Positions 47,420 through 56,959 of a stretch of 64,000 nucleotides of DNA are shown piece after piece. The translations under genes were made by a program, and so were the position numbers. Positions within the stretch are counted from its first letter, which is position 1. The number at the start of each line of letters is the position of its first letter. The stretch comes from Oscarella lobularis (taxonomy: Eukaryota; Porifera; Homoscleromorpha; Homosclerophorida; Oscarellidae), in the NCBI RefSeq assembly GCF_947507565.1, contig NC_089177.1:3036648-3100647 (forward strand), read 5' to 3'. The notes beneath the pieces were generated by a model. That model was not told where the DNA came from. It did no database searches and saw nothing but the letters and a program-made list of their open reading frames with translations.

Positions 47420-48271
47420 TCAAGTGATCAGCAAGGAACAGCACGTTAGGCAACCGTCAGCTTTTGAAAGTTCTGTTGCGCTCATCTCGATTCGACGACA
47501 GCTCAGACTTTCAAAAATCTTCACGCTGTTTGGAAATTCGGCTCGATGAACCAGAGTTCCATTGATATAGAGGCAATTCGCTGCTTTCTCATCTGGAACC
47601 CAAATGCATTCGTATTGATGTGCTGCTGATTGGACAATCTGTTGCCACAGATTTTTCCCGGCCGGAGTGTCGGCCACAACGATTGCACTCGGTCCAGCCA
47701 TTGAGAGCAAAGACTTCAGATGTAGACTATCTTTGACGCTGACAGTGTGGGTGGGGTAGTCAGAAAAAGTCGTAGCAAGAAAGTCGACACCTTTCTATAT
47801 AAGAAAAATCCGTCTTTACATTACCAATTAAAATTCCGATGTAACCTGATTCGTTCGCTCCGACAAACCGACGAAGAATTCTCGACCGGTAAAGAGAACA
47901 TCACCACCGTCCATCGTCGCGTCGGAGCTCATATCGAAGCACGAGACGCCGAGGCGACGAAGAGCGTCCCGAATGGGCGCCGCCTCGCCGCGTCGGCTCG
48001 CGTGGCCAAGATTGCACACGACGGCGCGACGATCGCACACGACCGCCGGATCTTCGACGAAAACGCAATCGGGATAGGCGTCGTCCGGCGGCAGAACGAC
48101 GACCGTTTCGACGAGCTCGCGCAACACTTTCACGTAACGATCGTGCTGCGTTCGCGCTCGCGAGAGGTCGATCGGACTCGTCGGTTCTTCGCGACGCAGA
48201 GCGGCACCCGCTAGAGTGCTCGGTATCTGCCGTACGATCGCTTTGGTGAAATTGCACCAGGGAAGTGACAT
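47420..48271 (-). CDS. DDAH1: Dimethylarginine dimethylaminohydrolase
   Basis: Two exons, complement(47420..47794, 47846..48271), 51-bp intron, 266 residues (human DDAH1 has 285). The enzyme hydrolyses asymmetric dimethylarginine to citrulline and dimethylamine and so relieves inhibition of nitric-oxide synthase; cytosolic. Seen: FTKAIVRQIPSTLAGAALR, LPPDDAYPDCVFVEDPAVVC, DGGDVLFTGREFFVGLS then ERTNQ before the intron, the catalytic His in SLHLKSLLSMAGPSA, VPDEKAANCLYING, and the nucleophile Cys in DGCLTCCSLLI near the C-terminus. All catalytic landmarks of the family are in place, and the ATG at 48269-48271 gives the usual start just before the conserved FTKA block. The 1/2 paralogue split is a vertebrate matter, so the symbol is by family. 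The gene is more GC-rich in exon 1 than in exon 2. Confidence 0.95.
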
Positions 48272-48448
48272 TAGAACAGAGGACGCGTGCTTATCTATCT
48301 ATCATGTGATGGATTAAAAATTCAAAAATATTAATTTTTCTCGGTAAACATCATTTTAGATAGGTTATGTTTTATTGCCATTGTCAAAAAATCCGTCCAC
48401 TCTTTGTCTGCCGGAGAATGTAAAGAACCTCCACTAGACAGTCACTAC

Positions 48449-49852
48449 TTATTTTCTGCGCGTAAACAAATGGAGATAACATACCTGAACGTCGAAATGA
48501 TTTGCTCCATCACGCCGGCCAACTGACGAGCCTTAGAAAGAAAAAAATTGAATTGATTGCACAATGATATCTGCGTAGCTACTAACATTCTGGGTTGTTG
48601 CAGGAACATCAATAGGAGCATAGATTCCAGACACTAGGCAATCAACCCTAACATAATCTACTAGTAGTAACCTTGAAAGCGTACCACACGTATGTACCTC
48701 TCGTTCAAACACCGTAAAATGTCTACGAGGCTGTCCAAATCTCCATTCTCTTGTGCAGATTTCTTTATAAGAGATGCCCTTAGCTTCTTTAGCAATGACC
48801 TGCATCCCTAGCAGAAAATATTACCATTATGCGCCAGTGCAGAAAAAAATGCATTACTTTGACAAGTCCACTGCAGGGAGCGACGAGTTTCTTCTCCTCT
48901 TCTGTCCACTCTGTCACTTGAGCATCATCATCCATGTCCATGTCAAAATCACTCAGAACACCTTGACTTGTTTGAGCCTACGGCGTTGGTAGCAGCAATT
49001 CTACGCGCGTGCACACACAAAAAGAACCAACCTCTTCTAGTTCACTTAGAGCATCTTTCACCAATCCAGCAATAGTTTCCAGGTGCCGAAGAACAGCTTG
49101 CTTATTGTCTAGACAGGACAATCTTCCTAAGCTACCGAGCAATCAAGATTTATCTACCCCGAGGCAAGTCTTCTAATAAATCGCACGCATCCCAGACTAA
49201 GCCAGTAGATGTGAATTTCTCACTGTACAATGCCTCGCTCACAACAAAAATAAACTGCAGCAGTACGCCGTAGTACCCCTTTTCCAGTGAAACAAATAGC
49301 AATCTGACACGAGTGACTATTTTCTGAACAGCAACTGTGACAACTTCAAGTAGAGTCCTACCTAAAGGCCCAAGAAGTAGAGGCACTGTACGAAAGGTAA
49401 TAGAACACGCGCACCTTGATCAGAAGGAAGTCGATGAAAACAAGAAATTATGACCGAAACAGCCGCGTCAATATCTGCAACCAATCTTTTGCATTCCTAA
49501 AATTTGACAGCAAATTTTTCTTCCGTAAAGAGGCAAAAAATCGAATCCACTTCGTCTCGAGGCAGAGGCGGTTTGCCGAATGCAAGAGACAATTTTGTCG
49601 CTTCTCTTGAAAGAAGGCTAGCTGCAGCTTCTAAGAACGGTGCACAGGTTTGCTAAATAATTTCTTTATAATTTATTACTGAAATCTCTCCAGAATTCGC
49701 TCAGCACGAAAGCGTCGTCGCACCTCCTTCGACTGCTGCCTGAAATAGTAGCGCTGCAAGCTCGAAACACATTTCTACATGTACGCACTGGTGATTTCCT
49801 TCTCGACCAGTACCAGCTTCTCTACGAAAGACCGGAGATTTTTTTCGGACAT
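48449..49852 (-). CDS. CCNDBP1: Cyclin-D1-binding protein 1 (GCIP) homologue
   Basis: A multi-exon minus gene from ATG 49850-49852 (MSEKNLRSFVEKLVLVEKEI) to TAA 48449-48451. Family role: helix-loop-helix-type partner of cyclin D1 and Grap2 that dampens E2F activity; a talin-like helical bundle. Seen: SLLSREATKLSLAFGKPPLP, VIISCFHRLPSDQG, LVWDACDLLEDLPR, DNKQAVLRHLETIAGLVKDA, an acidic stretch DFDMDMDDDAQVTEWTEEEK with KLVAPCSGLVK, and a last helix with ARQLAGVMEQIISTFRK. Order and spacing match vertebrate CCNDBP1, although overall identity looks modest. The exon 1-2-3 joins near 49620-49800 were chosen for phase (TSA | QQSKE | QTCAPFLEA). It shares a 58-bp divergent promoter with bystin. Confidence 0.82.
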
Positions 49853-49910
49853 GGAGATTGACGCCTAACGTGCGCGAGACGGCACGAGGCAAATCGTAGC
49901 TGGAGCAAAA
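49853..49910. promoter_or_regulatory. Divergent promoter between CCNDBP1 and bystin
   Basis: Only 58 bp separate the two start codons (49850-49852 minus and 49911-49913 plus), the tightest head-to-head pair in the window. Both transcription starts must lie within or overlap the other gene. No classical core element was recognised. Confidence 0.55.
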
Positions 49911-51657
49911 ATGGGAAAAGACAAAGCGAAACGAAGCAAACGTCACGCTGGACTTGCAGAACAAATTTTGGACGACGACAAAGTCAAGCCATCTGGACGC
50001 GTCAAACGGAATCGGCGAAAAATCGACGAAAAGGACTCCGAAGCGAGTGGAAACGAATTTCTCGACTCTCCCTTCGAATTTTCTACTAGATTGTTGACAC
50101 GAAATTATCTGCACGCATACTCGACGAAGCTCGAAAGCAGCAGGACGAACTGGAAGAGGAATTCGGGCTCTCAGCGGCGAGAAAAGAGACGAAATTACCG
50201 ATTTCCGTGCAGTCTGACGACGATGACGAACCCGATGCCGACGACGAGCAGGACACGTTCTATCAGCAGCTGGTGAGGAAAAATATTGTTTTATTAGGGG
50301 ATTTTGAATCACAGGATTATTTCAGGAACTAGATGATGCTGATGAAAAGGTGTTGGAAACTTTTATGTGCCCTGATGCGACGCAGCGACGCACTCTGTCT
50401 GATTTTATCATGGAGAAAATACGAGATAAAGAAACAGAAGTTGCGTCGCAGATGTCCGGTACACACGCATTGCCACCTGCAGATGAAAGTCTTTACAAGA
50501 TGAATTGTCGCTCTCTAGAGAGATCTGCCAGAGTACCTCAACTGGATGAAAAAATTGTTCACGTCTATAAGAGGTAAATTGAACTAAATCGTTAGATTTC
50601 ACTGTTAGAAAACTCTCTCGTCTTAGTGTTGGCAATATCCTGGCTCGATATAGGAGTGGCAAGTTGCCGAAGGCCTTTAAGTTTCTCCCTTCGCTGTCCA
50701 ATTGGGAAGAAGTATTTTTCATTTAATTTTTAGTGTCAATCGCAATCAATGACGCATTCTCCTTTTCAGGTGCTCTATTTGACCAATCCAGATCGTTGGA
50801 CGGCGGCATCCATGTATCAGGCAACTCGAATCTTTTCGTCGAATTTGAACGAGAAAATGGCCCAGCGCTTCTACAATCTCGTCCTCCTGCCGCGCATTCG
50901 CGACGACGTGACCGAGTACAAACGACTCAACGTGCACCTGTACGCCGCCCTGAAAAGATCCCTATTCAAACCGGCAGCATTTTTCAAAGGAATCCTATTA
51001 CCACTTTGCGAAGTAAGGATAAACATTTTTATTCATCGATTTTCCTCTGGACATATCTCTGTTTCCTTTCCTTAGTCGGGGACGTGCACTTTGCGAGAGG
51101 CTGTCATTGTAGGTAGCGTCTTGGCCAGAACTAGCGTACCCGTTCTGCATTCGAGCGCTGCTCTGCTCAAACTGGCCGAGATGGACTACACGGGAGCAAA
51201 CAGCATATTTATGCGGATACTGCTCGAGAAGAACTACGCTCTACCGTATCGAGTCGTCGACGCCTTAGTCTATCATTTTCTTCGGTACAATACCCCTTCA
51301 AGATGCCTCTTAGGTTTTGTGACATTTCTTTAGGTTTCTGCATGATAAGAGAACGCTGCCTGTATTGTGGCATCAGTGCTTTTTACGATTCGTTCACGGG
51401 TAAGTGTCATTCTAGGTAATTTCCTGGCTACATGTGATACGTACGTACGTATAGCTACAAAGAGGATATTTCAAACGAGCAGAAAGATGCATTGATTGAG
51501 GTCGTTCGAGCACAATGTCACCCAAAGGTATACACAGTCACAAAGACGGGGACAATCTAAGCTTATCTCGATACACTAGATTGGACCGGAAATTCGCCAA
51601 GCGTTAGTCAATTCGACACCAAGAGACATTGAAATGGAGACTAGTACTTTGAATTGA
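49911..51657 (+). CDS. BYSL: Bystin, 40S ribosome biogenesis factor (Enp1)
   Basis: A multi-exon plus gene from ATG 49911 to TGA 51655-51657. Family role: nucleolar and cytoplasmic pre-40S maturation factor bound to 20S pre-rRNA. Seen: the basic start [40 protein letters not shown], an acidic stretch, then the conserved core: [79 protein letters not shown] then [39 protein letters not shown] then [48 protein letters not shown], and [18 protein letters not shown]. It is near-full length. Intron 1 (50043-50089) needs a GC donor (GAA|GCGAGT) to keep phase into [11 protein letters not shown]; the others are GT-AG. It converges with the GPCR gene, 41 bp apart. Confidence 0.95.
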
Positions 51658-51698
51658 ATCTTACGTATATAGGAGTAGGATATGACGACGATATTGAT

Positions 51699-52724
51699 TT
51701 ACGGAGCGCTAGACGTTGATCCTCGGCTAGTAAATACCGTCTTCATGCTGACATTGCTCTCTTCCGAACGAATCAATCTACGGCACCGACAGAGAACCCT
51801 GACCTCCTTCCGAATCGATCTCACGCCAAAAGCGAATAGCACGGCGTTGATCACGATGGCAACGTTGAGAAGAATTCCCGTGACGATTTGCGGCAGAGCG
51901 TTTTTCCGAACGTCCAACTTCAACAGGAGCACGATAACGAAGGGAGTGACCAGCAGAACGTTGACGCCAATCACAACGAAGGTGATTTTCAAAGCCTGCG
52001 CTTCGATTCTATTGAACGTGCCTCCTCCCTCGGACACCTTATCCATGTAGTGTCGGCGAGCTTTCGCCTTGTCCCACACCGCCCAAGCGATGCCGCAAAA
52101 ACAACCGACTATGATAATCGTGGGAGTAATAACTCCCGTGACGGTCCAGAAGAGCACGAACTGGTACGACGTTAATGGATTGAGATAACACGATAGACCG
52201 CCGTCTTCCGCCCGATACTCGATCTCGACCCACGAGCCGATTGCTGTCGGAAGAGTCAGTCCCAGCGGCAAAATCCACGTGAACGCGATAACGATCCACG
52301 CCTTCGTTCGATTGAGCCAGCGCGCGAGAGGTCGCGTTAGAACGTCGCATCGATCGACGCTCGTCGCCGCGCTCGCCCACATCGTGACGGCGGTCGCGTA
52401 GAGCGCGATGAAGACTAGGGTCGCGCAGGTGCCGTACGAGACGGTCGAGTCGGCGATTGTTTGTACGAGGGACATGACGGTGAAGGAGAATCCGGTTAGG
52501 CCTTGGAAGGTCGTGACCGTTGCTAGATTGAATATGAAGATGTTCGTTGTCGTGCGACTTTTGGGACGGAATAGGGCGACGGCGAGGACGAGCGTACAGA
52601 GGACGGTCGCCGTTGTCGTGCAAAGACAGGTGAATCCGCGATTGAGAAAGTATTCCCACGACTTTCCGTAAAGAGGAACGAACGCGTTCGAGACGTCCTC
52701 CGGCCCCGTGCTGTTGTTGTTCAT
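51699..52724 (-). CDS. Intronless seven-transmembrane receptor (rhodopsin-like GPCR)
   Basis: A single uninterrupted frame of 341 residues. Seven hydrophobic helices are visible: residues about 30-52, 62-85, 98-120, 142-162, 188-212, 245-268 and 278-298. The N-terminus has a glycosylation sequon (MNNNSTG), and two Cys in the expected places (FIALYATAV preceded by YGTCATLV; GGLSCYLNPL in loop 2) could form the conserved disulphide. The helix 3 end reads SVDRCDVL, a D-R-C in place of DRY, and helix 7 has NAVLFAFGVRS where NPxxY is usual. It ends with a Cys/Arg cluster (RVLCRCRRL) and Ser/Thr-rich tail. Ligand unknown. Being intronless among intron-rich neighbours suggests retro-origin or a typical intronless class A subfamily. 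Confidence 0.8.
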   Translation of the reverse strand: MNNNSTGPEDVSNAFVPLYGKSWEYFLNRGFTCLCTTTATVLCTLVLAVALFRPKSRTTTNIFIFNLATVTTFQGLTGFSFTVMSLVQTIADSTVSYGTCATLVFIALYATAVTMWASAATSVDRCDVLTRPLARWLNRTKAWIVIAFTWILPLGLTLPTAIGSWVEIEYRAEDGGLSCYLNPLTSYQFVLFWTVTGVITPTIIIVGCFCGIAWAVWDKAKARRHYMDKVSEGGGTFNRIEAQALKITFVVIGVNVLLVTPFVIVLLLKLDVRKNALPQIVTGILLNVAIVINAVLFAFGVRSIRKEVRVLCRCRRLIRSEESNVSMKTVFTSRGSTSSAP

Positions 52725-53051
52725 GGTTCTGGCTCGCGACTGGTGCGTATGACGTGAACGTGCGCAAATGAAATACCACCTGCCTTACTGCTGCTTCCGT
52801 CAGATTGGTGTCGAGTTTCTGGGCTGGCCAATGAGAGGCGGGAGGTACTTCTCTTCAATGATACTTGTGCTTTCAACACAAGCGACTCAACGCCATAAAA
52901 TAACTTACCGCGACGACTATGAATTCGTGCAGTTCAGCTCTGACCGACCTTCTACGTACTTGAGATAGTAGCAATACCACTCCAAGGCATTTCTAGATGA
53001 ATTATATCTGCAGAAGTCAAAATGAACATAATTCGACGCATTTAGTGCTTC
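52725..53051. other. Short gap between GPCR and phosphatase
   Basis: About 330 bp holding the GPCR 5' flank and the phosphatase 3' flank, which face each other on the same strand. I see no gene, repeat or motif in it. Confidence 0.5.
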
Positions 53052-54003
53052 CTACATTGGTCTGCTCTGCACGTGATTATTGATGGCCATGGCTTGCTGG
53101 TAGGTCATGTTCTGATACTTCATGTAGTAGGCGCCACTCATCTAGAAAACATTAAAAGCACGTTGGCTCGTTTCACCGAACAGAGAAGAAAAGACCTCTC
53201 CAGTTCGATCTGTTCCAGCCTACAGATCCCCATACAATTAATTATACACTCGTGCATCGTCATCTCCTATTTACTTCACAGTGTGTGTAGATAACATTGG
53301 GTTGGGACTGCTTTGTATAGAGCATGGCTCTCATTTTAGCCATTTTATCTGGAAGATTGTCAAGCTGCCAGTCGGATAAGTGAGTCGCTTTTTCCTTTGA
53401 AGAAAACAATTAAACTCTCAAACACCAGCAACGCCTACCTAAACAACCTTGATTTCTTGCTCATCAAAATCTTGAGGAGACAAGAAAAAGTCTCCGACTA
53501 AACAAAACCTTGACTATTGCTGCCTTTTTCATAAATTCTAAGCCTACCAATAATCCAATTGACAAAATTCCCCCGAGAACTGTTCAACTCAAAAAACTTT
53601 CTTTCAACGTTCTCATCCTTATATTCAGAGGGATTGAGATAGCTAGAATGCACAAAAATAAGAGAACAGAAGAAGCTGTTTCTCTCATTCTCTCAGACCT
53701 CAGATCGGTGAAAGTGAAGTTTCCGGGAAGAGTAACGTTTGCCTGAGTTTGAGCGACTTTTCGCAAGGTCTCGACCAGCTCGACGTAGGCAAACTGGGAT
53801 CCGTTGATAGGCATGTTACCTCTGAACAGAAAGTTGCTCAGTCCTGAAGCAGGGGGCGTACTGTCGATGCTGCGAAGAAAACCCAGCTTTTTTCCACTGT
53901 GATCTCTCCGATCGTCATACTAGCGAGTTCGCTCTGGATGAAAGTCTTCAGTCGACGCTAGAAGGCTGCATGCGAGCATAAGAGCGATGAACGCCACAGC
54001 CAT
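53052..54003 (-). CDS. Secreted or lumenal CX5R phosphatase-like protein with a catalytic microexon
   Basis: Seven exons, about 210 residues, from ATG 54001-54003 to TAG 53052-53054. Seen: a signal peptide (MAVAFIALMLACSLLAS), then SGLSNFLFRGNMPINGSQFA, YLNPSEYKDENVERKFFELN, NWIIVGDFFLSPQDFDEQEI, KATHLSDWQLDNLPDKM, QPNVIYTHCE, then AGTDRTGE and MSGAYYMKYQNMTYQQAMAI. HCEAGTDRTGE fits the HC-x5-R active-site loop of Cys-dependent phosphatases, with Cys as nucleophile and Arg binding phosphate. The eight residues AGTDRTGE come from a 24-nt exon, 53196..53219, with acceptor CTGTAG and donor GTCTTT; skipping it keeps frame but deletes the catalytic Arg. I do not recognise a named animal family; similar signal-peptide phosphatases exist in protists as I recall. 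The gene is divergent from the mucin-like gene, 154 bp away. Confidence 0.68.
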
Positions 54004-54157
54004 AGCAATTTGCGTAAATACGTGCCCGGATACACTAACCAGATAACCGAAAACCGCAATTACCGCATTCTTGTCCTGCCTCTTTCCTGTACTACGTATA
54101 TGTAGAGTGTGTTTGCCTGGAGACCGTTAGTTTACGGTACGCTGTCATCTGAGACTA
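54004..54157. promoter_or_regulatory. Divergent promoter between the phosphatase and mucin-like genes
   Basis: The 154 bp between two opposite start codons must serve both genes, each of which begins with a signal peptide. No specific binding site recognised. Confidence 0.45.
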
Positions 54158-56959
54158 ATGGCTGCTTACCTTTCTCTCTCTCTTTTCTTTTGCTGTTTGG
54201 TTTTCGCGAGTAAGCCCTTGTAGTCTTATACAGTTCACAATAGATGTCGAGTTATGCAGGAGGACAAACAACACAATCGCCGTCCGCAGGTGCTTCTAAC
54301 ACCCCCGAATTAGCGACAACTGGTTCCCCTTTCACTACCGACCTTCCTACTACCGCTACTGAATTCCCCACTACCGAGGCAAACGCTACGAGTCAAGCTC
54401 CGAGTCCTATCCCCACAACTGAATTCCCCACTACAGAGATCAACTCTACAACGCAAGCCCCTGCCACTATTGAAGCGGGCGTTACCACTACCGAATTTCC
54501 TAGCACAGAGGTGAACGCTACAACGCAAGCTATCACTACAGAGGCAAACGCTACTACTCAAGTCGTCACAGTCTCTATGACAACCGAATCTCCTACCACT
54601 GAGGCGAACGCTACAACTCAAGTCGTTACGACCCAGGCCTTTGTCACAACGCAAGCCCCTGTCACCACCGAATTTCCTACCACCGAGGCCGACGTTACAA
54701 CGCAAGCCCCTACTACTGAATTTCCTACCACCGAGGCCGAAGCTACAACGCAAGCCCCTACTACTGAATTTCCTACCACCGAGGCCGACGCTACTACGCA
54801 AGCCCCTACTACTGAATTTCCTACCACCGAGGCCGACGCTACAACGCAAGCCCCTACTACTGCATTTCTTACCACCGAGGCCGAAGCTACAACGCAAGCC
54901 CCTACTACTGAATTTCCTACCACCGGGGCCGACGCTACAACGCAAGCCCCCTACTACTGAATTTCTTACCACCGGGGCCGACGCTACAACGCAAGCCCCT
55001 ACCACCGAATTTCCTACCACCGAGGCCGAAGCTACAACGCAAGCCCCTACTACTGAATTTCCTACCACCGAGGCCGACGCTACTACGCAAGCCCCTACTA
55101 CTGAATTTCCTACCACCGAGGCCGACGCTACAACGCAAGCCCCTACTACTGCATTTCTTACCACCGAGGCCGAAGCTACAACGCAAGCCCCTACTACTGA
55201 ATTTCCTACCACCGGGGCCGACGCTACAACGCAAGCCCCTACTACTGAATTTCTTACCACCGGGGCCGACGCTACAACGCAAGCCCCTACCACCGAATTT
55301 CCTACCACCGAGGCCGAAGCTACAACGCAAGCCCCTACTACTGAATTTCTTACCACCGGGGCCGACGCTACAACGCAAGCCCCTACCACCAAATTTCCTA
55401 CCACCGAGGCCGAAGCTACAACGCAAGCCCCTACTACTGAATTTCCTACCACCGGGGCCGAAGCTACAACGCAAGCCCCTACCACCGAATTTTCTACCAC
55501 CGAGGCCGACGCTACAACGCAAGCCCCTACTACTGAATTTCTTACCACCGAGGCCGACGCTACAACGCAAGCCCCTACTACTGAATTTCTTACCACCGAG
55601 GCCGCTACAACGCAAGCCGCTACAACGCAAGCTCCTGCCACTACTGAAGCGGGCGTTACAACTCAAGTCTCTACCACTACTGAAGTCCCCAATACAGAGG
55701 CAAACGTTACAACGCAAGTCAGCACTGAGGCGGTTATTACAACTCAAACTCCCACTACAGAAGAGTCGAACGCTACCACGCAGGTCGCCACAACTCAACC
55801 CCCTATCACTACTGAATTTCCTAGAACAGACGCCAACGCAACAACGCAAGCTCCTGTCACTACTGAAGCCTTTACTGCTGACGTGAATGCTACAACTCAA
55901 GCTCCCAACACCACTCCAGTCCCTACTACAGAGTCCGAGATCAACGCTACAACGCAAGCCGTTACCACTCAAGCTTCCAACATCACTGCAGCTCCTACAG
56001 AGATCAACGCCACAACGCAAGTTGTCACCACTACTCAAGCTTCCAACAACACCACTGCAGAGATCAATGCTACAATCTCTGTCACTACTGCGGCTTCTAC
56101 TGCTGAACTGAACGCCACTACGAAACCAACAACCCAATCTGTTCTCCCTAGTCCAGAGTTCGAGCTGGTCCTAGTAGTCATAGAAAACACCACGGTCGAA
56201 GAGGTTAGTAGTGCAATTTCGCCTATCAATCAATAGTCTACCTAAAATCAACTTTGCCTAGTTTAATAAAACTGCATTCAAGATCGTTACAGCTTCTGTT
56301 GTAGAGGCTTATTGCAGTGAGCCAAACGCTTGCTCAACAAGGGCATTACGCACGAGGTATGGCACAGTACTTGTTAACAGCCCCGTGTGCAATGACTCGT
56401 TATCTAGGCGTGAGACGTTGAGTGTTAGCCCAGAAAACATCAACGTAACTAGAGTTGAACAATCAGGAGACAACGTCGATGTCAGTTTTTTCGTTACAGT
56501 TGGAGGAGACGTTCTGACCGCCGAGAGCGTCGTCATGTCCCTGACAACGCCCAACGCTACGGCCATTCTAACGAGAGCAGGATTTACTGTTGTAGACGTT
56601 GTCTCCGTCAACGTCACGATACCTACTACAAGAATTCCTACAACGCAAGTCCCTGGCGCTACAACGCAAGTCCCTGACGCTACAACTAAAGCTCCTAAAA
56701 CCACTGACGTCCCTACTGACGATTCTGGTCTAACCGATGCTCAATTGGTAGGGATCATTGCTGGTTCTGTTGGAGGGGTGCTTTTTCTAGTCATGCTTAC
56801 CATTGTGATCATTCTCATGTAAGTTTCTATTCGTTCTGCTGAATTTTAAATATTCAAAGTGCTTTCTCGTGTAGCTGCAATCCCAAAAAATACACAAAGG
56901 TGAACCCAATCAGCAAGGAGAAAGCCCAAGAGATGGCCATGCTAAAAGAAAAAAATTAA
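54158..56959 (+). CDS. Thr-rich mucin-like type I membrane protein, frame broken once
   Basis: Exons 54158..54209, 54260..56203, 56283..56818 and 56875..56959. Seen: a signal peptide (MAAYLSLSLFFCCLVFA) joined at an ATGCAG acceptor to RGQTTQSPS; a Thr/Pro/Ala/Glu-rich ectodomain with a 16-residue repeat TTEFPTTEADATTQAP and many N-x-T sites; a juxtamembrane globular part (FELVLVVIENTTVEE | IVTASVVEAY ... VDVSFFVTVGGDVLTAESVV) that may be SEA-like (uncertain); a Thr-rich stalk; a transmembrane helix (LVGIIAGSVGGVLFLVMLTI); and a short tail ending MLKEKN. A run of five C at 54947-54951, where every sister repeat has four, shifts the frame and would end the protein at TAYY-type residues and TGA 54958-54960. 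Everything after continues in the shifted frame to a normal 3' end. Either a sequencing or assembly slip or a true null allele. Confidence 0.75.
54640..55640 (+). repeat. 48-bp coding minisatellite in the mucin-like gene
   Basis: About 20 copies of a 48-bp unit encode TTEFPTTEADATTQAP with variants at few codons (A/G before D, D/E, F-P or F-L). A higher-order duplication is visible: the unit with TGCATTTCTT occurs at 54861 and again at 55150, 289 bp later, which is six units plus the single extra C. The reverse strand is also open for over 400 codons because of the repeat composition; that frame is not a gene. Confidence 0.92.

Noticed and set aside
54310-56137. Minus-strand frames of 400-443 codons over the mucin-like gene
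   Set aside because: Mirror frames of a 48-bp repeat whose length is a multiple of three; the plus strand has signal peptide, splice sites and transmembrane helix.
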